In this document: one piece after another, positions 10,628 through 20,819 of the stretch
How the letters are laid out: every line of letters starts with the position of its first letter
Position numbering within the stretch: position 1 is the stretch's first letter
Source: Choristoneura fumiferana
Taxonomy: Eukaryota > Arthropoda > Insecta > Lepidoptera > Tortricidae
DNA length: 64,000 bases
Assembly: GCF_025370935.1 (NCBI RefSeq)
Contig: NC_133496.1
Span: 11,920,083 to 11,984,082 of the forward strand
Direction: 5' to 3'
Notes under the pieces: model-generated
The model's input: the letters and a program-made list of their open reading frames with translations, nothing else
Told to the model about the DNA's origin: nothing
Database searches by the model: none
Translations under genes and position numbers: made by a program

Positions 10628-11661
10628 CGGCATGTGTTGAAGACATAAAAAAGAGACATCGACAGCACTCTCAGCACGAGGAACTCAATACAACTAACGA
10701 GCAATTTCTTGATACACTGAAACAAAAGCTGAATACAGCCAAGGCAAGGCTTAATAGACAAACAGTTTTACAGGCAACTAACGATAGACACACGACACAA
10801 GAGTACACACAACACCTTACACACTGTCTCACCTGACGCTGAAAATTTTCATCAATTTTGGTCAAATGTATGGGGCCACACAATAGAACATAATAAAACT
10901 GCTGAATGGATCCATGCTGATGAACAGCTACTGAACGACGTGCCACTGATGCAGTTCGAATATATACCAATAGACACATTTGTTAGAGTTATAAAAAAAA
11001 AACACATAACTGGAAAGCACCTGGTGCTGATCATATGTATACACAACTACTGGTATAAGAAACTTACCACACTACATCCCACACTACACAAACACATAAA
11101 TATCTTCATACAGTCGCCCAGCACCATGCCTGAATTTCTCACTCAGGGTATCACTTACATGTTACCAAAAGATAATGACCGACTAAACCCAGCTAAATAC
11201 CGACTAATAACATGTTTGCAAACAATCTACAAAATACTCACGTCTTGTCTCACAGAACTCATATACCAACACGTAGCAGAACACAATTTACTAGCAGAAG
11301 AACAGAAAGGTTGCCGCAAGAGCAGCCAAGGATGTAAGGAACAGCTCATCATTGACTCGGTTGCGTCATATGAAATCAGCAATTAAACGTAAACAAAACA
11401 TTACCACTATGTATATAGACTACCGGAAATCCTTCGACTCTGTGCCCCACAGCTGGCTTAAACAAAATTAACCCAACAATACTTACCTTTCTGAAAGACA
11501 CTTTTAATGCAACACTGGAAACAAAACTTAAATTAGTCGATTCTCCCACACCAATACAAACTACAGACATATACATTAAACGTGGCATTTTCCAAGGAGA
11601 CGCATTGAGCCCCCTTTGGTTTTGTCTCGCTCTTAAACCTCTCTCAAATATGTTGACCGAC
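10628..11661 (+). pseudogene. R4/Rex6-like LINE, part 2: reverse transcriptase
   Basis: The frame from 6161 resumes with VEDIKKRHRQHSQHEELN. Further on, in shifted frames, come FWSNVWGHTIEHNKTAEWI, the RT block PAKYRLITCLQTIYKILTSC, EEQKGCRKSSQGCKEQLIID, motif A MYIDYRKSFDSVPHSWL (near 11410) and motif B RGIFQGDALSPLWFCLAL (near 11580). The EQKGC...GCK and IDY(K/R)KxFDSVPHSW signatures are characteristic of R4/Dong/Rex6-type LINEs. Stops and frameshifts (near 10830 and 11386) show it is dead. Motif C (xADD) and the C-terminal endonuclease are absent because the BEL LTR begins at 11662, and the LINE does not resume after 18303. Confidence 0.8.
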
Positions 11662-11840
11662 TGAAGAATTGTTAGTTCTTTAGTAGTGGACTGTATTTCC
11701 TTTCTTCTGTTCAGTGAAAGTCCTTTTTGCAGCAGTAAAGATTTATTAATTTATAAAATGTAAGAGCACAATTTGACGCGACACATTAGTTCGCCATGTT
11801 GAATCCAAGAGGCTAGACATTTAATGTGGTGTTGCCAACA
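11662..11840 (-). repeat. BEL/Pao 3' LTR
   Basis: 179 bp, identical to 18125-18303. On the element strand it starts TGTTGGCAACACC and ends CAATTCTTCA. It contains AATAAATCTTTAC on the element strand, a possible polyadenylation signal. Confidence 0.92.
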
Positions 11841-12146
11841 TGTTGCGGCCTCAAGAAAGAAAATTAAAATGTTATTTTAACATTTTTACAATAGCAAAAA
11901 CTATAATTGTGACCACACAATATGACATCAAAATATTGTTGAGATCATTAAGTTCTTACAATCTAGAATAATCTAAGAGATATTATTATTATTACAGTAC
12001 AGTCAACCATTTATTTATTATTTGGTAAGTATACCTGTATACAACATAAGACAGTATCGGTAACAAAACAAGGTAAGTTATTTATTATATTTTTCCTGTA
12101 ATGAAATTAACATTGTATATTAAGATAATTATTTTTACACTTTTTT

Positions 12147-12243
12147 TTTTCAGGTTTAGCTGAAGGAGTCTACAGCAACACAAAAGGTAAATATTATTTT
12201 TTCAGGTTTAGCTGAAGGATTCTACAGAATAACAACAGGTTAG
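12147..12243. repeat. imperfect direct duplication in BEL 3' UTR
   Basis: CAGGTTTAGCTGAAGGA(G/T)TCTACAG occurs twice (near 12152 and 12204), each followed by an AACA-rich stretch and CAGGT/AAGGTAA. This 577-bp untranslated stretch between pol and the 3' LTR has no other feature that I can name. Confidence 0.6.
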
Positions 12244-12417
12244 AATTTATAACTTATGTCATAATAATGATTGACCTAAATTTAATAATTGTTCTGTTGA
12301 GAAGGTTACTACTACAACAGGAATGAGTAATAGCCTCTTAATCATTATGATATACAAGCTCAACAGGTAAGTTTTACTTAAATATATGTAAGTTACATAA
12401 TCTTAACTAAATGCAAA

Positions 12418-15400
12418 TTATTGTACCGGTAACGCACATACTTTGGTGATAGACCTGACATGTGTCCTGCCATTAGGAGTTTTTACTTCGATCGCCCTAA
12501 CCTTATCATCTTTTCCAGGACATACACGCACAACACGTGCCATCGGCCAGTTCATCGGAGGTGTGTCCTTCTCTATAAGGAGCACGAGTGAGCCTACTTG
12601 TATGTTTGGTTCGTCAGTATGCCATTTAGGCCTATGCTGTAAGACGTTTAAGTAATGCCTGTGCCACACCTTCCAAAAGCATTGTACCATATGAGTACAA
12701 GTACGCCACATCTTTAGCCTATTCATCGGGACGTCAGTCACATCAGATTCAGGATATGAAGTCATTGCTGCACCAATTAAAAAGTGACCAGGAGTTAAGT
12801 ATGTATAGTCATCACAATTAGAAGTCATAGGGGTCAATGGACGTGAATTTAACACTGCCTCTATTTGCGACAAGACTGTACTAAGTTCCTCGTAAGTTAA
12901 TAAGGCCTTCTGGATCGTTCTTTTTAAGTGAAACTTAGTACTCTTAACGGCTGCCTCCCATAGACCACCAAAGACAGGAGAATAGCACGGTATGAAATGA
13001 AAATTGATCTGCATCTCTGCAGCATAAGTTTGTACCTGTGCCCGGTGTTCTTTGGAAAGTTGGGTATTGGCCGATTTAAATGTACTGGCATTATCGCAGT
13101 AACAGTCAGTTGGCAAACCTCTACGCGAGACAAATCTTTTAAAACACGCGAGAAATGTAGCGGTGGTAAGATCTGAACAAAGTTCTAAGTGAACTGCTTT
13201 AGTGCTGAAGCACACGAATACGCAAACATAACCTTTGCTTACTACAGCACGTCTGATTCGAGATTGTTTAACTTCAACTGGGCCTAGAAAGTCAAAGCCA
13301 ACCTTTTGAAAGGGTCGCATCGGTCTGGTAACTCTATCAGCAGGTAAGGAACCCATTAATTGTTTTGATGCTTCCGCTTTTAATCTAAAACAAATCATGC
13401 ATTTATGTGTTACCTTTTTTATCTCTCTAATACCATTTATTAACCAGAATCTTTGTTTTAGGCTAGACAAAATTAATGTAGGTCCAGCATGTAATAGCCT
13501 AGCGTGCTCACTACGAATTATTAATTCTGTAATCTTTGATCCATTACATAATATGATAGGATGTTTCTGTGAGTACGACTGGTTTGAGTTTTGAAGCCGT
13601 CCTCCTACTCTTAAAATGGAATCACCATCGAGAAAGGGATGTAAATTTACTAAAGTAGCATTGACTGGTTTGTTGGTTTTAATTGCATGAATATTGTCAG
13701 CGTGATGAATACCCTGATCATGTTTAATTATGAGCGCCAATGCCCTTTGCAACTCCACACTGGTTAAAGATTTAAATTGCAATGTCCCATTTTTGTTATT
13801 TATTTTAGTCTTTAGATAATTAATAAATCTAAGGAAGTATGCCACTAAACGTGTCATTTTATTTATGTCTGAGTACTTATTTATGACCGCTTCAAGAAAA
13901 GAATTGCCTTTATCTTTGACGTGAGAGAGTGAGCAACTGGAGAGCGCTGAGCAAGCTTTAAGCTCTGGTACGACCTCTGGCGGAGATGACTTATTATTTG
14001 CAAAGTCATACTTATCTAGTAAGAACGAAGGTCCACGCCACCAAAGCGTACAGTCAGCTAGTTGATGCGGATCCACACCTCTGCTCACCAGGTCCGCAGG
14101 ATTGTCTGCTGTGCCGACGTATAGCCAGCGCCAGTCACCTGTTTGGTTTTTAATTACACTCACTCGGTTAGCAACATAAGCTTGAAGTTGCGTCGGTTCA
14201 GTTGCAAGCCACGCCAGAACAATTTGCGAGTCAGTGAAGAGAATTACATCATTGATTTTAAGCTTCAGTGTTAATGTGTTATAAACCCTTGTAATAAGTT
14301 TTGCTAGAAGCAGTGCAGCGTTCAACTCCAGTCTCGGCACCGTTAGTTTGTTGTTGAGTGGGTTAATCCGTGATTTCGAGCAAAGTAAAGATAATGTTGC
14401 CTTACCAGCTTGATCAACCACTCTCAGGTAAATGCAGCAGCCGTAGCCTGTAGAACTGGATGCGTCGGAAAAACCGATGAGCTGGACAGCAGCAGCAGTG
14501 TCGTTGACTGGAATGTTGCGATCTAAGTAAATGGGATTCATGCTAGACAAACCTTGTGCAAATTGTAACCACTCACTCTTTAAAGCATTACTTGGCGTAG
14601 CATCCCAATCAATCTGCTCTGACCATAACCTCTGCATAATAGCTTTAGCCTTAACAATAATAGGGCTTACAAATCCCATTGGGTCGTAAAACTTTGAAAT
14701 GTAGCTTAAAATATCCCGTTTTGTCACTGATTGGCTATTGAAGGTCTCTGGACAAGAGATTGTAAAACAATCTTTATTGTTGTCAATAGTTAATCCTAAT
14801 GCCTTTAATTTATGATTGTCTCGTTGTAAATCAAGCTCATCGAAATGTTGCTCAGTCGGAGGAATATCTGACAGAATCGGTGCGTGATTGGAAGACCACT
14901 TATGTGTGTTAAAACCCCCAAGCATTAGTAGTTCACGCAACTGTCGTTTTGCCTCGAGAACTGTAGTTATGTCCGAATCGCAATATAAAACGTCATCAAC
15001 ATAACTGCAGTTTCTTATGATAAATGCTGCCAAAGGATAGTCATGCTCATAGCGTGATGCAAGCTCAAACAAACACCGTGTGGCTAAGAACGTAGAACTC
15101 TTTAAGCCGTATGTCACCGTATCTAAGCGAATGCAACGTATGGGTTCGCTAGGATCGTCACGCCATAATATATTTTGTAGCGAAGTGTGAATAGGATTGA
15201 GTGCAATTGCCCTAAACATGCGACGTATATCGGTCGTGAACGTGTAATCGCCTAAACGAAACAAAAGCATTATTTGAAATAGATCCTTTTGCATTAAAGC
15301 ACCATTTAGCAAGAGATTGTTTAGTGAGATTTTTTTATTAGTCTTTAATGACCCATCAAATACCACCCTTGTTTTAGTAGATTTACTATTTTCATTGATT

Positions 15401-17466
15401 ACTGCGCGATGTGGTAAGAAATACACAGCATCCTTGTTGAGGTCCATGGTTTCAATGTCCACATAGTGGCCATGACCTAGGTCAATGTATTCCTGAATGA
15501 ATTGTTTGTACTGTTCAAGCAAATTTGGAAACCTGGATAATTTTTTTTCTAAATTTAAAAATCTACTCAATGCCAACTCAAAAGATTTACCCAGAGTGTC
15601 ATTAATATGTTCAAGCGGTAGTTTTAATGGTAAATCAACTTGAAACTGATTATTACTTAATTGTACAGTATTCTGAAATATTTCCTCGCATAAATCTGTC
15701 TCAGAGGCTTGTTCTTTGAATATTTCAGGTACTTCTTCGGTTTTCCAAAAGGTTTGTAGGGTTTCATTGATATTGTCATTATCAGACTTGCATACCTGGC
15801 AGTGTAGACTAACTGTTTTATTGCAGGCCTGTTGTTGCAGCGGCAGACTGCCACCGATGACATGCCCGAAGTGTGTGTTGATTATTGTAGGCTGGACACT
15901 ATGTTGCGCCGACGACTGCCTGGCCAGAGCTGGCTGTTGCGGCAGGAGCAGCTGGAAAAATGCGTCACAACCCATCAACATATGTATCTCACCCGGTATA
16001 TTATAATCATTGTCTGCAAGCTGTATGCCGGGAGGAATGTAAATGTTAGACATGTCCAACTTTGTTTGCGGCAATTTGCATGTAATTGAATCAACCACAT
16101 GACAGTTGACAGAAAGTTTGAATGGGGAGATACGTGAATATACTTCAAGTGGGATACTGTAATTGACTTTATTGTTTACATTTGTGATACCCACAATAGT
16201 GACTTCTTTCTGCACAGGAGTCAAACCTAATCGTTGCACAAGCTCAGTTGTAACAAATGACACCTGTGAGCCACTGTCTAATAATACTTTTACATTATAT
16301 TTTGTCCCGTCCTGGCCCACAAGGTAGACTCGGGCAGTAGGCAGCAAACATTGGCTTTCTTCAATACTTGATGCTAAAGTCACTGTACCTGAAGCTATTG
16401 CAGGCGTGTTGACATGAAGCAGAGAGTTATGGCTCCTGTCTTTGCAGTGATTGCATTTGAAGTGGTACCTACATTTCCCAGGATGAGAATTTAGACATAC
16501 TGGACATAGCGCTTTGGATTTTACAAAGGCTAGTCTGTCATTGACTGGTAACAGTTTAAATTTTGCACAAGTAAATAACTTATGGTTGGACTTACAGTGT
16601 ATACATTGACGCATGCTCATCTGTCGCTCCGTGTCCCGTTGGTATGCTGCGTTTACGACTACATTGTCGCATTGCTTACTTGTACCTTGGTCAACACTCT
16701 CCAGTGCCAGTGCTCTTTTCTCTATAAATTGTACAAACTCATTAATAGTCGGCTCTATTTTGCAGTCTCTATTTAGTTGAAAGGCATTAGCGGTGGTAGG
16801 ATCAAGTTTTTTCACAAGTAAATGCACCAATATGATGTCCCAATGTGAGACAGACTCGTGTATGCATGTTAATGCCTTTACTTGTTGTTTAACATGTGCT
16901 GAAAATTCCCTCAGACTAGCAGCTGTCGGTTTTGAAGGTGCCAATTCCAATAACTGTGAAATGTGGTCACTCATTATGAGGTTTCTATTGTCATACCTGT
17001 CCTTCAAAATCGATAGTGCTTCAGTATAACTTTCGCCGAAAATTGGTAGGTTCTTTATAAGATCAAGAGGTTCGCCGCTGACAAAATTACGTAAATAATA
17101 CAGTCGTTGCACATCATCGAGCGTGGTATTATTGTGTATCATTGACGTGAAGATATTTATAAACCGAGTGTAATCGCGGTATTGGCCTGTGAAAGTATCT
17201 ATATCAATTGATGGCAATTTTATATTGGACACTTGGCTATGACGCACTGGTTGTGAACTAGCGTCTGTGTTCGCTGAGATTACACTTAGCTTGGTTAAAC
17301 ATGCCGCGTACTTGTCCTCAGATTCGCCTACATTTTCAGTGTCCGCGGAATTGAGACACAATATTTCAATGTTTATGTCTTGATAGCTAAGGAATAATTC
17401 TCTTAACCTACCTATTTTGGTTTGCGCAAGCGCTGGAGATAAAGGTTCTTGATCAGCCCTGTCCAC
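12418..17466 (-). CDS. BEL/Pao gag-pol polyprotein
   Basis: A 1,682-codon uninterrupted frame. In order: gag-like DUF1759 region (about 85-230; LPSIDIDTFTGQYRDYTRF), Cys/His-rich knuckles (288-345; CIHCKSNHKLFTC, CPVC...CNHCKDRSH), aspartic protease (LLDSGSQVSFVT, about 395), reverse transcriptase (RVVFDGS; YVDD about 822), RNase H (GFSDASS about 998; TDSQIVLAWL), integrase zinc finger (HARLLHA...CMICFRLKA about 1321-1364), integrase core with D, D, E at about 1392, 1458 and 1504 (GFDFLGP, CDNAS, GGLWEAAVK), and a C-terminal DUF5641-type tail. Every catalytic box is present. The frame has no ATG at its start: the first codon of this interval is GTG, the open frame extends upstream to a stop at 17566 with LKKLVAKRGYLKASLTRIF in it, and the first in-frame Met is residue 109, inside DUF1759. 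The start may come from splicing or have been lost. Confidence 0.93.
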   Translation of the reverse strand: MDRADQEPLSPALAQTKIGRLRELFLSYQDINIEILCLNSADTENVGESEDKYAACLTKLSVISANTDASSQPVRHSQVSNIKLPSIDIDTFTGQYRDYTRFINIFTSMIHNNTTLDDVQRLYYLRNFVSGEPLDLIKNLPIFGESYTEALSILKDRYDNRNLIMSDHISQLLELAPSKPTAASLREFSAHVKQQVKALTCIHESVSHWDIILVHLLVKKLDPTTANAFQLNRDCKIEPTINEFVQFIEKRALALESVDQGTSKQCDNVVVNAAYQRDTERQMSMRQCIHCKSNHKLFTCAKFKLLPVNDRLAFVKSKALCPVCLNSHPGKCRYHFKCNHCKDRSHNSLLHVNTPAIASGTVTLASSIEESQCLLPTARVYLVGQDGTKYNVKVLLDSGSQVSFVTTELVQRLGLTPVQKEVTIVGITNVNNKVNYSIPLEVYSRISPFKLSVNCHVVDSITCKLPQTKLDMSNIYIPPGIQLADNDYNIPGEIHMLMGCDAFFQLLLPQQPALARQSSAQHSVQPTIINTHFGHVIGGSLPLQQQACNKTVSLHCQVCKSDNDNINETLQTFWKTEEVPEIFKEQASETDLCEEIFQNTVQLSNNQFQVDLPLKLPLEHINDTLGKSFELALSRFLNLEKKLSRFPNLLEQYKQFIQEYIDLGHGHYVDIETMDLNKDAVYFLPHRAVINENSKSTKTRVVFDGSLKTNKKISLNNLLLNGALMQKDLFQIMLLFRLGDYTFTTDIRRMFRAIALNPIHTSLQNILWRDDPSEPIRCIRLDTVTYGLKSSTFLATRCLFELASRYEHDYPLAAFIIRNCSYVDDVLYCDSDITTVLEAKRQLRELLMLGGFNTHKWSSNHAPILSDIPPTEQHFDELDLQRDNHKLKALGLTIDNNKDCFTISCPETFNSQSVTKRDILSYISKFYDPMGFVSPIIVKAKAIMQRLWSEQIDWDATPSNALKSEWLQFAQGLSSMNPIYLDRNIPVNDTAAAVQLIGFSDASSSTGYGCCIYLRVVDQAGKATLSLLCSKSRINPLNNKLTVPRLELNAALLLAKLITRVYNTLTLKLKINDVILFTDSQIVLAWLATEPTQLQAYVANRVSVIKNQTGDWRWLYVGTADNPADLVSRGVDPHQLADCTLWWRGPSFLLDKYDFANNKSSPPEVVPELKACSALSSCSLSHVKDKGNSFLEAVINKYSDINKMTRLVAYFLRFINYLKTKINNKNGTLQFKSLTSVELQRALALIIKHDQGIHHADNIHAIKTNKPVNATLVNLHPFLDGDSILRVGGRLQNSNQSYSQKHPIILCNGSKITELIIRSEHARLLHAGPTLILSSLKQRFWLINGIREIKKVTHKCMICFRLKAEASKQLMGSLPADRVTRPMRPFQKVGFDFLGPVEVKQSRIRRAVVSKGYVCVFVCFSTKAVHLELCSDLTTATFLACFKRFVSRRGLPTDCYCDNASTFKSANTQLSKEHRAQVQTYAAEMQINFHFIPCYSPVFGGLWEAAVKSTKFHLKRTIQKALLTYEELSTVLSQIEAVLNSRPLTPMTSNCDDYTYLTPGHFLIGAAMTSYPESDVTDVPMNRLKMWRTCTHMVQCFWKVWHRHYLNVLQHRPKWHTDEPNIQVGSLVLLIEKDTPPMNWPMARVVRVCPGKDDKVRAIEVKTPNGRTHVRSITKVCALPVQ

Positions 17467-17735
17467 TGCGTTAAAAATCCTCGTAAGGCTAGCCTTTAAA
17501 TAGCCCCGCTTAGCGACTAATTTCTTTAATCTTCCTCCATGTTTGTCACCGGTACAATTGTAAACTTAATATAAATTTAATTTAGGTACACGGCGTGCAC
17601 TTATAAAGCACTTATACAAACAATTATACAGGATTACGGACACAAAACAACTCGACAATGGTAAGTACCTAAACGAAAAATGCGTTTCTAAAACGGAGAA
17701 AAGTAGTTGTCAATAATGCACAGATAAACTAAACA

Positions 17736-18125
17736 CTATAATGTCTCTGGAGTGGTAGGTTCAGGGAGCCGATGAGGTCGCACACGCACATAAGGCTGGC
17801 TACTCACTATCCGATGCACGCGCAACCGCCGCCGACGCAGTGTTGCTATAGCGAAATTGCGCACGTCCCGGCACCGCCCCACAGAACTGAATGACTGACC
17901 TTGAATTCTTCTATTGAAATCGAACGAAATATTTTGGAGTAGCTGAATGTCAGCTATGCTGAAACCTGTAATATCTTCGATCTTCGTTAGATGTGCAGCC
18001 TTTACGCTTGTTTTGAATGGAAATATCACTGAACAATTATTGTTTTCTTCACTGCAATTTTCACAATGGCTTCCGTCACTGAATAAGTTGCAGAAATATT
18101 CTTGCTTCGCAGTTCGGAGGACCAT
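17736..18125 (-). CDS. 129-aa leader ORF of BEL element, doubtful
   Basis: An ATG made from the last base of the 5' LTR plus the TG of the primer-binding site opens a 129-codon ORF (MVLRTAKQEYFCNLF...), Cys-rich at first and Arg-rich later. I recognise no domain. It might be a spliced 5' exon supplying the missing gag start, a leader peptide, or chance. Confidence 0.25.
   Translation of the reverse strand: MVLRTAKQEYFCNLFSDGSHCENCSEENNNCSVIFPFKTSVKAAHLTKIEDITGFSIADIQLLQNISFDFNRRIQGQSFSSVGRCRDVRNFAIATLRRRRLRVHRIVSSQPYVRVRPHRLPEPTTPETL
18111..18124 (-). promoter_or_regulatory. BEL primer-binding site
   Basis: On the element strand TGGTCCTCCGAACT follows the 5' LTR with no gap. The TGG start pairs with a tRNA CCA end; I do not assign the tRNA. 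Confidence 0.6.
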
Positions 18126-18303
18126 GAAGAATTGTTAGTTCTTTAGTAGTGGACTGTATTTCCTTTCTTCTGTTCAGTGAAAGTCCTTTTTGCAGCAGTA
18201 AAGATTTATTAATTTATAAAATGTAAGAGCACAATTTGACGCGACACATTAGTTCGCCATGTTGAATCCAAGAGGCTAGACATTTAATGTGGTGTTGCCA
18301 ACA
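18125..18303 (-). repeat. BEL/Pao 5' LTR
   Basis: 179 bp, identical to 11662-11840; would hold the promoter of the element. Confidence 0.92.
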
Positions 18304-19157
18304 GTACCTACCTAAAAATTAGTAACGGGACCGACTGACAGTTAGATATGGCACTTGTTAAACCATTATATTATGTAGTTTTAAATTTGGCAGGCATACG
18401 CGTGCTGGCATGCTCTCTTATTCGGAGAGGAGGCCTGAGATCTGCAGTATGGCATTTATAAGCCGAGATGATATCAACTAATCGTTATTTCTTATGGTGT
18501 TTATTTCAAATGTTGTTATACAATAATCCTTCCCACCTTGTATAATATCATACCTACCGTTATGTCATGAATATTATTTTATGGACTAGGTATCCCTTAA
18601 GCCCTAAGGACATTAGTAGGTAGCATATATTATATTATAATTATAACAGTTAAAAAAACTGCCACTGTTGTGATAAACAAACAAGAAAAAGTTGATTGAT
18701 CCTATTCTAAAAAAAAACTTTTTTTGTTATTCCTATGTTAAAAGTTTAGTATGCAAAACGTTTACACACCAATTGAACGCCATTTAGTAGATCCCGCAAC
18801 ATGTCTCTCACCTAGACACCTTCTGATTAAAGCTTATTAATCACGCCTGATTAATTCGCGGTAAAGCGAAGGCAGAAGGGAAATGCACCTATAATGCGTA
18901 AAATGACTTATGACGCGTCAAAAAGCACATATAAATTGCTTAAGTGCCTGGCCGAGATTTGTTGTACAATAATAAGAAAACCCCTGAGGATTCGAATGTT
19001 GACCTGCCTCAAGAAACTGGTACTGTTTAATGCAAAACTGTTAAGTTTTCACACTACTGTTTTTTGTTATTTACAATGACTCTTTTGAGACATCCTTTAC
19101 AATAGAAAGAAGTAAGAAATATATTTATTTAGTACCGTGAATGTTCATATTTATACT
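18304..19157. other. non-coding, nothing recognised
   Basis: AT-rich sequence between the BEL right LTR and the first SINE-like piece. No ORF resembles a known protein and the R4-like LINE does not continue here. Confidence 0.4.
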
Positions 19158-19247
19158 TTTTTTTTTTTTTTTTTTTATTCGACTGGATGGCAAACGAGCA
19201 AGTGGGTCTCCTGATGGTAAGAGATCACCACCGCCCATAGACAACTA
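19158..19247 (-). repeat. SINE-like repeat end (ACTGGATGGCAAACGAGC type)
   Basis: A poly-T run, then ATTCGACTGGATGGCAAACG, AGCAAGTGGGTCTCCTGATG and GTAAGAGATCACCACCGCCC. The same sequence occurs at 32317-32413 and 34640-34975, always next to poly-T, i.e. a poly-A tail on the minus strand. It is widespread in Lepidoptera. Confidence 0.75.
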
Positions 19248-19360
19248 CCTATATACTTTCTCTAATACCTACATATTTCAATTTTCTAAATCCCAATAGC
19301 TAGAATTAGAGACCTAAAATTTTGCACGGGTATTTTTAGTATAGGATATTATGTCACCAA

Positions 19361-19600
19361 CGAATTCTTTCATATTTCGGCCACATAATGCGGGTGATGA
19401 GAGCCCGGATAAACTGATCGTAGTTGGGAATAAGAATAATAAACGAGTCCGGAGCAGATTTCCTACCAGATGGACTCGTCAAATTAGGGACTCCAGGTCC
19501 TCGAGGTTTAGCTCCGTCGTCAGGGCCCATGGACAGAAAATAATCCATTCCAAATGTAGACCGCGCGTTGATGACCTCGATCTTCAGTCATGAGGGAACG
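19361..19600 (+). pseudogene. LINE C-terminal tail fragment
   Basis: The frame reads KLIVVG...KRVRSRFPTRWTRQIRDS, followed by a decayed end. The GK-x-KRxRGRxPTRWxDQI pattern is the C-terminal tail of RTE/craniofacial-development-protein-2-like LINE ORFs. Only about 80 codons remain. Confidence 0.6.
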
Positions 19601-19649
19601 ACTGGAATTATAGTGCAACGTAAATGAAATCCACGACGTAATTTTTGGT

Positions 19650-19735
19650 AATTCCCATGGGAATTTAGTAATATTCTGAAATTTTAATTCAACTGTTCTA
19701 ATGATTAAGCGTGCTTAGCCGCGGATAGACACTAG
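19650..19735 (+). mobile_element. Helitron-like 3' end fragment
   Basis: Ends TTAGCCGCGGATAGACACTAG before T, parallel to the end of the complete copy at 21065-21635 (AGCCGCGGGTAAACACTAG|T), with the shared GGAATT block upstream. 5' truncated. Confidence 0.6.
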
Positions 19736-19869
19736 TAAATAAATAAATTAGATTTCACCTCGTTGCCTTGTACGTACAACACATAAATATCTGCCAGTGT
19801 GTAAAAATATCTGACATGTCTTACCGGCCCTAGAAATGCGTCAAATCAGATATTTATGCCTCTCTCCAG

Positions 19870-19955
19870 TGGTAGTTTTTTTTTTGACATTCATAAGTGC
19901 TTGTTTTAGCCTAAATTGAATAAAGATATTTTGACTTTGACTTTGACTTTTGTTG
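19870..19955 (+). repeat. LINE 3' tail ending in TTTGAC repeats
   Basis: TTGACATTCATAAGTGCTTG ... AATAAAGATATTTTGACTTTGACTTTGACTTT. A sister copy lies at 52570-52655. It splits a roughly 60-bp dispersed repeat (AAATCAGATATTTATGC ... GTCAGATATTGGTGCTGA) that is continuous at 51722-51785 and near 23365-23425. Confidence 0.7.
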
Positions 19956-20819
19956 TGTCAGATATTGGTGCTGATGACTGTACCAGCGGCAGCGCTAATG
20001 CGCAGCATCCATCACCGCGGTACCGTGGCGGCGGTAATTAGTCCAGCCGTGGGCAAGCGCCCGCGACAGCTTCCTCACAGGCTGCGATTAAAAACTGATA
20101 GCCGTTGGCTAGCGTTTGTTGTTTAGATGTATTTAACAAGTTTTTAACGTTACCTCAAATTTAAATTGTTTACCAGCTTTTGGACTATAAAATGCGCGGA
20201 AAATGTTTCAGACTTAGCGATTCAATCGCGACTATGTGTATTTTCCATGTTTAACGGCATCTGGAGCAAATTTTACAAAACTGGTGAAATTCTTCAAATT
20301 TTAAACATTTTCGCGAAAGCTAATTAGTTGCCAACACTAGTCTAAAGTTAAGTAAAGTTTTTTTTCTGATAAAATGTCGCAGGCTCTTCACACGTAAAAT
20401 AAAGGTAATTTAACACGAGCTAATTACCGCTCGCTCGAGCAAAAACGCGGTATCTAAACAGACAAACGTTGTCCGTAGAAACTGAAAAAAAAAAACCGCA
20501 TTCGCTTCGATTCCTGAACGTGATGGTGCGTACACGCACTTCATTTGATATCAGCAGTAATTACGCGACACGGTTAATGGTTTCAGATACCTTTTTTCCT
20601 ATGTTTAACAAGAGAGTTGCATTAGCAATAAATCTAACTGGCAGGAAAGAGAGCGGTGGAACTCGCAGAGATGGTACGAGTCCTAGACCTATGTTAAAAG
20701 AACCACAATTTATTCACTTAAGTATTTTTGAGCAATCAACTTATTAAAAGACTGAGCTGAGAAAATAAATATATAAATAAACTAAATTGATATTTCGGGA
20801 TGCTTAACACCAATTTACC

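Larger units (their letters stand above)
11662..18303 (-). mobile_element. BEL/Pao LTR retrotransposon
   Basis: A 6,642-bp element on the minus strand with 179-bp LTRs at 11662-11840 and 18125-18303, identical by eye and bounded by TG...CA. The internal region carries a primer-binding site directly after the 5' LTR (TGGTCCTCCGAAC, from 18124 down), a long gag-pol frame (12418-17565) and a GAGGCCGCAACA block just before the 3' LTR. No 5-bp target duplication is visible (left CCGAC, right GTACC), although identical LTRs imply a very recent insertion. It interrupts the R4-like LINE on the left; the right flank is unrelated. Confidence 0.92.

Noticed and set aside
18304..18345. Continuation of the R4-like LINE after the BEL element, suggested by a shared GACCGACTGA
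   Set aside because: Only a 10-bp match about 20 bp from the LTR; the downstream sequence does not encode the LINE.
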